Positions 18,485 to 27,729 of a stretch of DNA of 64,000 nucleotides are shown in pieces. Source of the stretch: Pseudomonas sp. ACM7 (GTDB taxonomy: Bacteria; Pseudomonadota; Gammaproteobacteria; Pseudomonadales; Pseudomonadaceae). The translations under genes were made by a program, and so were the position numbers. The stretch lies in contig NZ_CP024866.1 of NCBI RefSeq assembly GCF_004136015.1, forward strand, positions 927,461 through 991,460. Direction: 5' to 3'. Under the pieces are notes generated by a model that saw only the letters and a list, made by a program, of their open reading frames with translations, made no database searches and was not told the origin of the DNA. The number at the start of each line of letters is the position of its first letter. Within the stretch, counting starts at the first letter, position 1.

Positions 18485-19120
18485 ATGCTTTCGAATTACC
18501 TGGGCGAGTTTCTGGCGCTGGCAACTATCCACTTTCTGGCCGTGGTTGCACCTGGACCGGACTTCGCAGTGACCATCCGTCAGAGTGTGCGCTTCGGTCG
18601 ACTGGTCGGGATTTGCACGGCGCTGGGCATCGGTGCGGGTATTTCCGTGCATGTGCTTTACACCCTGCTCGGCGTCGGCGCGCTGATGCACACGACGCCT
18701 TGGCTGCTGACGGTGGCCAAGGTTGTGGGTGGCGCTTACATTTTGTACCTCGGCGTCAGCCTGCTTCGCAGCAAGCCCAAGACCGTACTGGAAGGCGACA
18801 AACCTGACGAACCGGCCGTAGAACAAACATTGCTGAAGGCATTTACCACCGGATTCCTGACCAACGCGACCAACCCGAAAGCCACACTGTTTTTCCTGGC
18901 GATCTTCACCACCATCATCAGCGCCACAACGCCACTGAAGATCCAGGCGCTTTACGGAATCTGGATGTGTTTTGTGAATGCGCTGTGGTTTGTGATCGTC
19001 GCGCTGTTCTTTTCCAGCGCCCGGGTACGGCTGCTGTTTATGCGCATGGGGCACTGGTTCGAACGCACCATGGGGGTGATTCTGATCCTGTTCGCCGGGC
19101 GCCTGATTCTGTCGATGTAA
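18485..19120 (+). CDS. LysE/RhtB-family amino-acid exporter
   Basis: 211-residue inner-membrane protein with six hydrophobic segments and the family's VVAPGPDFAVTIRQSVRFGR near residue 20. RhtB-type carriers export amino acids or related metabolites. GGAG six bases before the ATG lies in the end of the oxygenase gene, so translation of the two is coupled. A terminator follows the stop by 17 bases, ending the alaX-oxygenase-exporter unit. Confidence 0.92.
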   Translation: MLSNYLGEFLALATIHFLAVVAPGPDFAVTIRQSVRFGRLVGICTALGIGAGISVHVLYTLLGVGALMHTTPWLLTVAKVVGGAYILYLGVSLLRSKPKTVLEGDKPDEPAVEQTLLKAFTTGFLTNATNPKATLFFLAIFTTIISATTPLKIQALYGIWMCFVNALWFVIVALFFSSARVRLLFMRMGHWFERTMGVILILFAGRLILSM

Positions 19121-19137
19121 AACCTGCGCCCATGCAA

Positions 19138-19171
19138 AAGGCCTGCTCAGTCTGACTGGCGGGCCTTTTTC
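19138..19171 (+). terminator. Rho-independent terminator
   Basis: AAGGCCTGC / GCGGGCCTT stem (one G-U pair), twelve-base loop, five T. Confidence 0.75.
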
Positions 19172-19317
19172 GTTTCTGCGCCGCTTTTGCATTTCTGTGC
19201 GACAGATCCCACTTCGGGGACTCCCCTATCGCTCTCTCGTGGTGTTAGCTTGGTAACGTTTCTGTCTCATCGATCAGAAACTTCTCACAAACTGCCTGCA
19301 AAGGAATGCCCTCAGCA

Positions 19318-21057
19318 ATGAATTTCTCACTCAAGCACCTGGCCGCGTCAACCCTGATACTGGCCAGCCTTTCGTCGTTCACCCTGACCGCGCACGCTAA
19401 CATCACCCCGCAACAGAGCGCGGCCATCCTCAAGACCTTCAGCGACGAATCGGTAACGGATTTCAGGCAGTTCCTGGGAGGCCTGGCCGAAAGCGACCTT
19501 GGCAAAACCGACGACCTCGGCCCGGCCATCAGTGCCTTTCTCGACAACAAGACCCTTTCTTCAGAACAGCAGAACGAGATCCATCGCCTGCTCGGCCTCT
19601 ATGCTCGCGTGAAGTACGGCAGCGCCGCCACCGAGACCCTGCGCGAGTTGGTGGCCATCCCGACCTTCCGTGTGGATGGCGTTGACCAGCACGACAATCC
19701 CGAATTCATCAAGATCGCCGACAAGATCAAGAGCCTTGCCCAGACCTTCAACCTGAATTTTCGCAACATCGACAACCGCGTCTATGAGATATCCCTGGAA
19801 GGCAGTGGCGATGAAGTCGTGGGCATTCACGCGCATGCCGACGTGGTGCCCGTGACGCCGGAGAACTGGGTCCTGAAAGACGGCACCCGACTCGATCCGT
19901 TCAAAATCACCCTGATCGGCGACCGCATGTATGGCCGGGGTACCGAGGATGACAAGAACGGCATCGTGGTAGCGCTCTACGCCATGAAGATCATCAAGGA
20001 AGAGAAGCTGCCGCTGGCCAGGAATCTCAAGCTGCTGGTCGACACCACCGAAGAAACCACCGGCGACGCCATCCCCTATTACTTCGAAAACAACCCGACA
20101 CCCAACTACAACCTAGCGCTGGATGGCAGCTACCCGGTGGTGATTGCCGAGAAAGGCTACGGCACCGTCATGGCGAACTTCGCCAAGCGCAAAGCAGAGG
20201 GCAAGGGCGCTGAAATCATCTCGATGACGGGCGGCATGGCCACCAACCAGATTCCGTCGACATCGGTCGCCACCCTTTTAAGTGACAAGCCTGCTGAATT
20301 GGCCGCCAGCCTGCAGAAGGCAGGTAGCGATTATGCCAAGCGCAACGGCGGCAATTTCGAAGTAACCGCCAAGGTCGTCGGCAAGGACGTCAAGCTGACG
20401 GTCACCGGCGTTTCGGCCCACTCCTCCGAGCCCGAGTCAGGCGTCAACCCGGTAGCCAGGATGCTGGACTTCATCAACAGCCTCGACGGAAAAGTTGCGC
20501 TCAAGCACAACCACATTACCGACGCCGCCCGCTATGCGGCCGACAACTGGGGGCTGGATTACCTGGGTGGCAAATTGGCGGTCGGCTTTTCCGATGCCTT
20601 CATGGGACCGCTGACCGCTTCCCTGACTTATGTCGCAATGGATGAAAAAGTCTTCAAGCTCGCGGTAAACCTGCGCGTGCCAAAGGGTAAGTCGCCGGAA
20701 ACGCTCAAGACCGAAATCGCCGACAAGCTTGATGCCTGGAGCAAGAAGACCCACGTCGCGGTAGCCATCGACTACTCGATCGCCGAGCCGATGTACCGCA
20801 ATCCTGAGGGTGAATGGGTCAAGGCCCTGCAGGCTGTAGCCAGCGAAAACCTTGGCATGGAGCACAAGTTCGGTACTTCCGCCGGCGCCACCTCGGTCCA
20901 TGAACTGCCCAATGGCGTGCAATTCGGCCTAGCCAGGTCCGAGGTCAAGTACACCGGCCACACTGACAACGAGTTCAAGACCGTCGACCAGTTCCTGTTG
21001 GATCTGCAGATCGTGACCGAGATGATGGGGCGCATCGGGCAGTTGCCGAAACTCTGA
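19318..21057 (+). CDS. Secreted M20-family metallopeptidase (dipeptidase)
   Basis: 579 residues from the ATG at 19318; AAGGA at 19301-19305 is too close to the ATG at 19306 to serve it. A signal peptide (MNFSLKHLAASTLILASLSS... to AHA) directs it to the periplasm. M20 metal ligands are visible in HAHADVVPV and GRGTEDDKNG, the catalytic Glu in TTEETTG, and the dimerisation domain includes KLTVTGVSAHSSEPESGVNP. Likely hydrolyses dipeptides or acylated amino acids. Flanked by terminator-bounded units, so monocistronic. Confidence 0.9.
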   Translation: MNFSLKHLAASTLILASLSSFTLTAHANITPQQSAAILKTFSDESVTDFRQFLGGLAESDLGKTDDLGPAISAFLDNKTLSSEQQNEIHRLLGLYARVKYGSAATETLRELVAIPTFRVDGVDQHDNPEFIKIADKIKSLAQTFNLNFRNIDNRVYEISLEGSGDEVVGIHAHADVVPVTPENWVLKDGTRLDPFKITLIGDRMYGRGTEDDKNGIVVALYAMKIIKEEKLPLARNLKLLVDTTEETTGDAIPYYFENNPTPNYNLALDGSYPVVIAEKGYGTVMANFAKRKAEGKGAEIISMTGGMATNQIPSTSVATLLSDKPAELAASLQKAGSDYAKRNGGNFEVTAKVVGKDVKLTVTGVSAHSSEPESGVNPVARMLDFINSLDGKVALKHNHITDAARYAADNWGLDYLGGKLAVGFSDAFMGPLTASLTYVAMDEKVFKLAVNLRVPKGKSPETLKTEIADKLDAWSKKTHVAVAIDYSIAEPMYRNPEGEWVKALQAVASENLGMEHKFGTSAGATSVHELPNGVQFGLARSEVKYTGHTDNEFKTVDQFLLDLQIVTEMMGRIGQLPKL

Positions 21058-21066
21058 TCGCTTGCC

Positions 21067-21089
21067 GGACCCGCCATGCTGACGGGTCC
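21067..21089 (+). other. Hairpin after the M20 peptidase gene
   Basis: GGACCCG, nine-base loop, CGGGTCC, ten bases past the stop. No T run follows on either strand, so terminator function is uncertain. Confidence 0.35.
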
Positions 21090-21156
21090 AAACAAAAAAG
21101 GCCCCAGAGAACGACACAATCTGTAATTGGATGGACTCGCCCAAGCCGAGGCGTCT

Positions 21157-21252
21157 GCGCAGCAGTCGTGAAATCAGACGGTGCGGTGTTTCAGGAAATC
21201 CGTGCGTACAGGATTTACGACTGCTACGCAACCGGACGCAGGCTACGCCTGC
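21157..21252. repeat. Imperfect inverted repeat, intergenic
   Basis: Arms GCGCAGCAGTCGTGAAATC (21157-21175) and the near-complement GATTTACGACTGCTACGC (21212-21229), 36 bp apart, with one mismatch and one bulge; directly followed by a small hairpin GCAGGC-TAC-GCCTGC (21238-21252). Together with the region to 21325 this stretch holds no gene. It resembles dispersed intergenic repeats of pseudomonads. Confidence 0.45.
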
Positions 21253-21325
21253 TGCTACAAAGTGCGTTGTCGCCTAACTGACCAAACTAAGGTTCTTTTT
21301 TGTTGCGCCATAAAAATGCACAAAC

Positions 21326-21356
21326 AAAAACGCCGCTCATTGCTGAGCGGCGTTTT
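21326..21356 (-). terminator. Terminator of the tRNA operon
   Basis: AAAAACGCCGCTCA / TGAGCGGCGTTTT with a four-base loop. Read on the minus strand it ends in a T run and lies 10 bases past the last tRNA. Confidence 0.88.
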
Positions 21357-21365
21357 CGTTAAATA

Positions 21366-21441
<76 letters not shown>

Positions 21442-21444
21442 AAA

Positions 21445-21520
21445 TGGCGTCCCCTAGGGGACTCGAACCCCTGTTACCGCCGTGAAAGGGCGGTGTCCTA
21501 GGCCACTAGACGAAGGGGAC
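21445..21520 (-). tRNA. tRNA-Glu (TTC)
   Basis: 76 nt on the minus strand, beginning GTCCCCTTCGTCTAGTGGCC, anticodon loop CTTTCAC, T-arm GTTCGAGTCC, encoded CCA. Only three bases separate it from the glycine tRNA. Confidence 0.97.
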
Positions 21521-21625
21521 ACGCTAACTGAAACACATGGTGTGTATTTCAGTGCCCAAATCCGCATCCGAAGATGCTGGTTCTGGTTTCACTCAGCCCT
21601 GCCCGAAAGCAACGCTGTTTAAAAT

Positions 21626-21701
<76 letters not shown>

Positions 21702-21704
21702 ATA

Positions 21705-21780
21705 TGGCGTCCCCTAGGGGACTCGAACCCCTGTTACCGCCGTGAAAGGGCGGTGTCCTAGGCCACTAGACGAAGGGGAC
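21705..21780 (-). tRNA. tRNA-Glu (TTC), second copy
   Basis: Identical to the copy at 21445-21520 and the first tRNA transcribed from the promoter at 21843-21871. The 105-bp spacer between the two Glu-Gly units contains a hairpin (TGAAACACA/TGTGTATTTCA) near 21529-21551, a likely processing site. Confidence 0.97.
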
Positions 21781-21842
21781 ACACGTACAACATTCACTCC
21801 CTACCGCGTTTCGCTGTGTGCTTTACGCTGTAAGTGGCGCGC

Positions 21843-21871
21843 ATTCTATGGATGGATTGAGGGGTCGTCAA
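21843..21871 (-). promoter_or_regulatory. Sigma-70 promoter of the tRNA operon with GC-rich discriminator
   Basis: On the minus strand: TTGACG (21871-21866), exactly 17 bp, TAGAAT (21848-21843), then GCGCGCC. A GC-rich discriminator after the -10 is the mark of stable-RNA promoters under stringent control by ppGpp. The rest of the gap 21872-22161 shows nothing I can name; it precedes the gene at 22162. Confidence 0.8.
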
Positions 21872-22161
21872 CCCCCAGATATAAATTTATTTAAATCAAT
21901 GACTTCGCCCCGCTTTCAGACACTAATCAGGCTTTTCCGTCGCCCGGGGTTTGACGCCTATATTCTGACACCCGCCAAGACGTTATAGTCCACCCACGCC
22001 AAAGATGATGGCAATGTGCACCTCGCACGCTATTACTTATATAAGCAGGAACGCGGCCGATACAGGCAGTGAAGTAGCCGATTCAACTCGCTGAGTGGCG
22101 CTATGCGTCCCAATGCCAAGCCACTACACTCGCTCGCGAACCCCATAAAGAGGTCTTACCG

Positions 22162-22932
22162 GTGACACCACTCATGATCACCCTGCTAGTCGTAGCCGGG
22201 ATCGCACTATTGATCGCCATTGGCTACATGAACCATGTGGTGGAAAACAATAAGCTGGAAAAGGCCCGCGCCAAAGTTGAGCTCAACGATCGTCTGCGTC
22301 GTTGCGGCGAAATCACCGAGACCTTTCCCGGCCAATTGATGACACCGGCACTCAAGCTGCTGTTGACCCGCCTGGAACTGAACGTCTGCCAACGCCTGCT
22401 CCATCTGGAAAAAACCAGCTCCAACCTCAAGGCACGGATTGGCGAACTGAACGCCCTGGTTGGCCAGGGCGAATCGATCCCGGTCAACAACCCGCCGGCA
22501 CCGATCCAGACCGAAGCCAAAGCCAAGGACGTACGTTTCCTGCTCGAAGCCCTGCACGGCCAAATCACCCGCGCCGCACAGGACGGCTTCCTGCCAACCA
22601 ACGAAGCCAAACGCTGGATCCGCGAAGTTCGCCACATCCTGGTCCTGCTGCACATCGAGTTCTTCAACAACCTCGGCCAGCACGCCCTGCAACAGAACCA
22701 GCCCGGCCAGGCCCGCCTGGCATTCGAACGGGGCGTGCAATACCTGCGCAAACAACAGGAACCGCAGGTCTACGCCGAACAACTGGAATACCTGGAAAAA
22801 CTCCTGGCTCGCGCCAACGCACAAGTCATGGACAACATCGCCCCGGTAGAAGGCGAAGTGAACCAGCTGACCGAAGGCCTAAAAGACGTCGAGGCCGATG
22901 CGGACTGGAAGAAAAAAGTGATCTACGACTGA
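22162..22932 (+). CDS. Membrane-anchored protein of unknown function
   Basis: 256 residues starting with GTG at 22162 (GAGG ten bases upstream). One N-terminal membrane helix (MITLLVVAGIALLIAIGYM), then a cytoplasmic, helix-rich domain with many E, K, L and Q; segments such as VRHILVLLHIEFFNNLGQHAL and QQNQPGQARLAFERGVQYL resemble a tetratricopeptide-like helical pair. I do not recognise a characterised family; a homologue sits beside the Glu/Gly tRNA cluster in P. aeruginosa (from memory). Followed by a terminator. Confidence 0.82.
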   Translation: MTPLMITLLVVAGIALLIAIGYMNHVVENNKLEKARAKVELNDRLRRCGEITETFPGQLMTPALKLLLTRLELNVCQRLLHLEKTSSNLKARIGELNALVGQGESIPVNNPPAPIQTEAKAKDVRFLLEALHGQITRAAQDGFLPTNEAKRWIREVRHILVLLHIEFFNNLGQHALQQNQPGQARLAFERGVQYLRKQQEPQVYAEQLEYLEKLLARANAQVMDNIAPVEGEVNQLTEGLKDVEADADWKKKVIYD

Positions 22933-22946
22933 TCAAAGAAAGTAGA

Positions 22947-22973
22947 AAAGCCACCTAAGCAGGTGGCTTTTTT
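22947..22973 (+). terminator. Rho-independent terminator
   Basis: AAAAGCCACCT, four-base loop, AGGTGGCTTTTTT, 14 bases past the stop. Confidence 0.9.
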
Positions 22974-23019
22974 GCGCTGAGTTTGGCGTGTACACCCAGG
23001 AAGGATAGGTCGACTGTCT

Positions 23020-23070
23020 GGCCGCCATCGCGGCGATGCGGCGACCCGACAAGCCCGGCTCCCACAGTTG
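23020..23070. repeat. Single degenerate REP-like unit
   Basis: The stretch around CCGCCATCGCGGCGATGCGG and GACAAGCCCGGCTCCCACAG resembles one diverged REP unit without the partner seen at other sites. It lies between the terminator at 22973 and the chemoreceptor stop. Confidence 0.45.
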
Positions 23071-23083
23071 ATAGGTGTACGCC

Positions 23084-25048
23084 TCAAAGCCGAAAGTGCC
23101 CCACCATCCCCTTCAACTCAACCCCCAACTGCGCCAACTCAATACTGGAAGCCGCATTCCCCTGCATCGCCAACGAAGACTGATCCGCACTGGCCCGAAT
23201 ACTCGTGACACTGCGATTAATCTCCTCAGCCACCGAACTCTGCTCCTCGGCAGCCGCTGCAATCTGCTGGTTCATCTGCTGAATCAAAGACACTGCTGCT
23301 GCAATACTCCCCAGCGCACTCTCAGTCTGCAACGCATCACTCACCGCCAGCTTCACCAGCTCGCCACTGTTCTGAATTTGCTGAACAGAAGACTGAGCCG
23401 CCGAACGCAAGGCGCTCACCAGTCGTTCAATCTCCTCGGTCGATTGTTGAGTACGCTTGGCCAGGGCCCGCACTTCATCGGCGACTACCGCAAAGCCCCT
23501 GCCCTGCTCGCCGGCTCGAGCCGCCTCGATCGCGGCGTTGAGGGCCAACAGATTGGTCTGTTCAGCCACACTCTTGATGACGCTCAGCACTGTGCCGATG
23601 TTCTGGATTTCCGCACTCAAACTTTCGATGCTCGAACTGGCCGAGGTGGCTGAATCCGCCAACTGCTCGATCCGCGCCATGCTCTGGCGCACCACCTGCT
23701 GACCACTTTCAACCTTGCCGTCCGCCGTCTGCGCCGCCTGAGCGGCTTCCTCCGCGTTACGCGCAACGTCGTGCACGGTGGCGGTCATCTGATTCATCGC
23801 GGTAGCGACCTGTTCGGTTTCTTCCTTCTGGCTGCTGACTTCAAGATTGGTCTGCTCGGTCACCGCCGACAGTGACTGCGCTGAACTGGCCAACTGTTCG
23901 ATACCCGCCTGCAAACCGCTGACAATACTGCTAAGCCCTGCGCCCATCTGCTGCATGGCCTGCATCAGCTGCCCGATCTCATCACGACGGGTCACTTCAA
24001 CCGCCGCACTCAAATCGCCAGAGGCAATCTGTTGAGCAACACGGATCACACTGCGCAGCGGTGCCACGATCAACCGGGTAATCACCCAGGCCGCAATCAG
24101 CCCGACCAGCAGCGCCAGCGCCGAGGAACCGATGATCAGCAGCGAGTTCTTTTTCAGCTCTGCCTGCATCGACTGGTCTTCGGCGACATAGGCCTGATCC
24201 ACCCGCTCCACCACCTGAGCGGCGCGCTGATGCAGCTGCTCATAGACAGTCTTTTCCTGCGCCAGCAGGCCCGTGTACTCGGCCAGTTTTTCGCTGAATC
24301 CGCCAATGTGCCCGACCACTTCATTGAGGACCGTCTGGTAACCCTCATCCTTGACCGTGGTTTTCAGTTGCTCGGCCTGGGTCAGTGCCTGGTCGGCCTG
24401 CTCGATCTTGCCCTGCCCTGCGCTGTCGTCGCCCTTGCGGCTCAGGTCCAGGCGCACACGTGCTTCGTTCATGGCTTGCAACATCAACCGTGACACCTGG
24501 CTGACCTGATTGGCCTGCTCGATAAACTGCCCCCCGTCCTTGCCTTCGGATTCCTTCAAGGCATAAGCGCCGTCATCGGCCAGCCCGGCCTGCAACACGT
24601 CAAGATTATTGGCCACGCTGGACACTGACCAACTGGCCATCTCCAGCGCCAGGTCCTTGGCCTGGCTGAGCGAAACGAACTCGTCAAAGGCCTTGCGGTA
24701 AGCCCCCAAGGACTGCTCGACGTCATTCATCACCGGCACGTTGGCCGCAGACGCCGTTTTCAGTTGGGTTGCCAGGGCGATCAGGCCGTCAACGCCCTCG
24801 TGCAGGGCATCGGCGGTTTTCGGGTTGCCGTGCAAGGCGTATTCCTGCTCGAGCAGTCTCACCTTGAGCAAACCGCTGTTGAGCGACGACATCTGCTTGA
24901 GCCCGTCGAAGCGCTGGCTGATGGTTTGCAAGGACCATACGCCGATGGCCGCCACCAAGGCTGTCAACAGCAGCACCAGTACAAACCCGACACCCAGTTT
25001 TTTCGCCATACCGAGGTTGGCAAAACGTCCTTGCACGGCCGAAATCAT
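23084..25048 (-). CDS. Methyl-accepting chemotaxis protein
   Basis: 654 residues from the ATG at 25048 (AGGGGA upstream). Membrane helix at about residues 17-38 ([20 protein letters not shown]), a long periplasmic helical domain of about 240 residues, a second helix ([22 protein letters not shown]), HAMP, and the signalling domain with the hairpin tip [20 protein letters not shown]. The size of the sensor domain suggests an HBM (helical bimodular) type as in McpS, which binds organic acids, but I cannot confirm the ligand. The C-terminus lacks a CheR-tethering pentapeptide. Monocistronic. Confidence 0.93.
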   Translation of the reverse strand: MISAVQGRFANLGMAKKLGVGFVLVLLLTALVAAIGVWSLQTISQRFDGLKQMSSLNSGLLKVRLLEQEYALHGNPKTADALHEGVDGLIALATQLKTASAANVPVMNDVEQSLGAYRKAFDEFVSLSQAKDLALEMASWSVSSVANNLDVLQAGLADDGAYALKESEGKDGGQFIEQANQVSQVSRLMLQAMNEARVRLDLSRKGDDSAGQGKIEQADQALTQAEQLKTTVKDEGYQTVLNEVVGHIGGFSEKLAEYTGLLAQEKTVYEQLHQRAAQVVERVDQAYVAEDQSMQAELKKNSLLIIGSSALALLVGLIAAWVITRLIVAPLRSVIRVAQQIASGDLSAAVEVTRRDEIGQLMQAMQQMGAGLSSIVSGLQAGIEQLASSAQSLSAVTEQTNLEVSSQKEETEQVATAMNQMTATVHDVARNAEEAAQAAQTADGKVESGQQVVRQSMARIEQLADSATSASSSIESLSAEIQNIGTVLSVIKSVAEQTNLLALNAAIEAARAGEQGRGFAVVADEVRALAKRTQQSTEEIERLVSALRSAAQSSVQQIQNSGELVKLAVSDALQTESALGSIAAAVSLIQQMNQQIAAAAEEQSSVAEEINRSVTSIRASADQSSLAMQGNAASSIELAQLGVELKGMVGHFRL

Positions 25049-25156
25049 TGCACTTAGTCCCCTGACATAGTCTGTTAACGCAGATTCGCAACGGGCCTGT
25101 ATCAACACAAGTCTCTGGCGTCGGAATAATGGCAAAAAGCTACGCTTACGTCGTTT

Positions 25157-26548
25157 TCAGAACGCTTGAGGTCGATCCAGAGCGGTGGCCTGAAAAAACG
25201 CCCGGGCTCGCGGATCACAGGCATAGGCCACATTGATACGCTGCCAGTCACTGGCCTCTGCGGTGGGACTGAATGCCGTCGCAGAAGACAACAGGACACC
25301 GAAGCGCTGGGCTTGTTTGCGCACCTGAGCGTAGTCGGACATCCGCGATCGCGCCCAGATGAACAGGCCTCCAACCGGCTTACCGAAAACCTCCCATTCG
25401 GCGTCTTCAAGCACTTGCAACGCAGCCTCCCTGTCATTGCTCAAACGCTGGCGCTGGCGCTGGACCAATTTGCGGTAGGCACCGCTGGCTAAAAGGCTTG
25501 CCAGCACCGACTCGCAAAACCGTGAAGCGCCCATGCTGCTGATCATTTTGACCTCGGCCAGCTGCGAAATAACCCCGGCGCCGGCCACTACAAAACCGAC
25601 CCGCAACGAACTGCTGAGGGTTTTGGAGTAGCTGCCGACGTAGATCACGTTGTCATCGACACCCAACGCAGCGAGGCGCGTACCGGGGCCGCTGTGCAAA
25701 TCCGCATAGACGTCATCCTCGATTACCAGAAGGCCATAGGTTTTGGCCAGTTGCAGAACACGCTGCGCCACCGCCGGCGCCAGGCTGCTGCCAGTGGGAT
25801 TGTGATAGAAGCTATTGATGAAGATCCCGCAAGGTCTGTACTTAACCAGCAGCGCCTCAAGCGCTTCAATGTCCGGCCCGCGCGGGGTTCGCGGCACCTC
25901 GATCATGCTGACACCGTGCAGCCTGAGCAGGTCGAACAGCAAGGAATAACCGGGATTCTCCACCACCACGCAATCACCCGGCTTGAACAAGGTCCGCACG
26001 ATCAGGTCCAGCCCCTGACTGGCCCCCGCCGTTGTCAGGATCCGACTTTCCTCCACCAGGATATCGAGCTGTTTCAGGCGCTTGTGGATCTGCTGGCGCA
26101 AGGCTGGCAGGCCCAGCGGCGTGCTGTAGTTGAACAGACCGGCCATGTCGGTGCGGCAGACCTGGCGGATCGCGTAGCTCAGGTCGTCAGTTTCGCGCCA
26201 GCTCTCGGGCAGTCCGCCACACCCCAGTTTGAGTTCGCCCGAAGTGCCGCACTGCTTCTTTTCTGCCCCCTCGAACCAGGGGCAATCCTGTTGCCCCTGA
26301 GCGGCCAGCGCTGGCATGGCGACAATGAAACCGGCGCCATGATGCGACGCCAGCACCCCTTGAGCCACCAGACGCTCACAGGCCTCAACGACGCTGGACT
26401 GACTGAGCAAATTGATCCGGGCGATTTGCCGCACGGAAGGCAAACGCGTCCCCGGTGGCACCTCGCCACGGCAAAGCCAGCAGGCTAGCGCGTCGACGAT
26501 TTGCTGTACGACCGGCACCAATGCCTGTCGATCGATTCTCAACTCCAT
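25157..26548 (-). CDS. MocR-type regulator (GntR helix-turn-helix fused to PLP aminotransferase domain)
   Basis: 463 residues. N-terminal winged helix of GntR type (PPGTRLPSVRQIARINLLSQSSVVEACERL, read in two parts) and a fold-type I aminotransferase domain with TTAGASQGLDLIVRTL, YHNPTG and the PLP lysine in GSYSKTLSSSLRVGF. Such proteins sense amino-acid or vitamin-B6-type ligands. I chose the ATG at 26548; a TTG two codons upstream has a better-spaced AGGAG and is also possible. No divergent target gene lies beside it, so the regulon is unclear. Confidence 0.9.
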   Translation of the reverse strand: MELRIDRQALVPVVQQIVDALACWLCRGEVPPGTRLPSVRQIARINLLSQSSVVEACERLVAQGVLASHHGAGFIVAMPALAAQGQQDCPWFEGAEKKQCGTSGELKLGCGGLPESWRETDDLSYAIRQVCRTDMAGLFNYSTPLGLPALRQQIHKRLKQLDILVEESRILTTAGASQGLDLIVRTLFKPGDCVVVENPGYSLLFDLLRLHGVSMIEVPRTPRGPDIEALEALLVKYRPCGIFINSFYHNPTGSSLAPAVAQRVLQLAKTYGLLVIEDDVYADLHSGPGTRLAALGVDDNVIYVGSYSKTLSSSLRVGFVVAGAGVISQLAEVKMISSMGASRFCESVLASLLASGAYRKLVQRQRQRLSNDREAALQVLEDAEWEVFGKPVGGLFIWARSRMSDYAQVRKQAQRFGVLLSSATAFSPTAEASDWQRINVAYACDPRARAFFQATALDRPQAF

Positions 26549-26681
26549 GAGCAAGCAAACTCCTGTCCGTTTTGCGGGAAACAGTTAATCACAGGAGCGG
26601 TCAATCAGCTGTGCGACAACGCCGCTAAAACCATCGGTTCTAACCATTTGAAACACATTGTCCGGCACCTTTAAGGAACCG

Positions 26682-26711
26682 AAAAAAAACCCGCACAAAT
26701 GCGGGTTTTTT
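26682..26711 (-). terminator. Rho-independent terminator after the SDR gene
   Basis: AAAACCCGCA, four-base loop, TGCGGGTTTT with A and T runs outside, so it works on both strands; it is 21 bases past the minus-strand SDR stop. Confidence 0.85.
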
Positions 26712-26732
26712 CCTACGTTGCAGTGCCTGGTT

Positions 26733-27494
26733 TCAGAACGCCGTGACGCCACCGTCCACCGCCAGTGAATGCCCTGTGGTGAACGCTGCGCCGTCGCTGC
26801 ACAGGTACAGCACCGCGCTGGCGATTTCCTCGACCTTGCCGATGCGCCCAACCGGGTGCATGGCATTGGCGAACTCGCCTTTCTTCGGGTCGGCTTCATA
26901 GGCACGGCGGAACATGTCGGTGTCGATCACTGCCGGACACACCGCGTTCACCCGAATCTTTTTCTTGGCGTATTCGATGGCTGCCGATTTGGTCAGGCCG
27001 ATCACCGCATGTTTCGACGCCGCGTAAATGCTCATCTTCGGCGCAGCCCCGAGGCCGGCTACCGAAGCGGTATTGACGATTGCACCGCCGCCCTGGGCCA
27101 GCAGTAAGGGCAACTGGTACTTCATGCACAACCAGACGCCTTTGACGTTGACGCCCATGATCGCGTCGAACTCGTCGACCGTGCCTTCGGCCAGTTTGCC
27201 TTTCTCGATCTCGATGCCGGCATTGTTGAAGGCATAGTCGAGACGGCCGTAGGTATTGACCACCTCGTCCATCAGATTTTTTACATCGCTTTCCAGCGTG
27301 ACGTTGCAGCGCACGAAGGTGGCTTCACCGCCAGCGGTACGAATCAGCGCCACCGTGCCCTCACCACCCGCCGCATCCAGGTCGGCCACTACCACTTTCA
27401 AGCCTTCAGCAGCGAATGCCTGGGCGGTCGCGCGGCCAATGCCATTGGCGGCGCCCGTCACCACGGCGACCTGGCCAGAAAACGTCATGCTCAT
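26733..27494 (-). CDS. Short-chain dehydrogenase/reductase
   Basis: 253 residues from the ATG at 27494 (GAGG nine bases upstream). Classical SDR marks: TGAANGIG (cofactor loop), NNAGIE, catalytic Ser in NTASVAGLG and YAASK with the Tyr-Lys pair. Asp after the second strand (VVADLDAAGG) points to NAD(H) preference. Substrate unknown. Divergent from the reductase gene at 27730. Confidence 0.92.
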   Translation of the reverse strand: MSMTFSGQVAVVTGAANGIGRATAQAFAAEGLKVVVADLDAAGGEGTVALIRTAGGEATFVRCNVTLESDVKNLMDEVVNTYGRLDYAFNNAGIEIEKGKLAEGTVDEFDAIMGVNVKGVWLCMKYQLPLLLAQGGGAIVNTASVAGLGAAPKMSIYAASKHAVIGLTKSAAIEYAKKKIRVNAVCPAVIDTDMFRRAYEADPKKGEFANAMHPVGRIGKVEEIASAVLYLCSDGAAFTTGHSLAVDGGVTAF

Positions 27495-27729
27495 TGTTAT
27501 GTCCTCGAAGAGAAGATGCGGGGGATCGCGTATTCGCAATCTAGCCACAAGGGCCTGCAGCGCGGCAGCACTATCAGAAGGCCGGTTGGGTGCCCATGAG
27601 TGACAGTGATAAAACCGCCGGTTCGACTATCACTGCACTGGATCGATATGCATTCGCCGCATCAGCCAAACTTGCGGCATCGACCATGAAGGTCTATCAA
27701 CAAGTCTTCATTCATCTTGAGTGCCTGTC

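Noticed and set aside
21951..21989. TTGACG and TATAGT upstream of the gene at 22162 as a promoter
   Set aside because: The spacing is 27 bp, too long for sigma-70.
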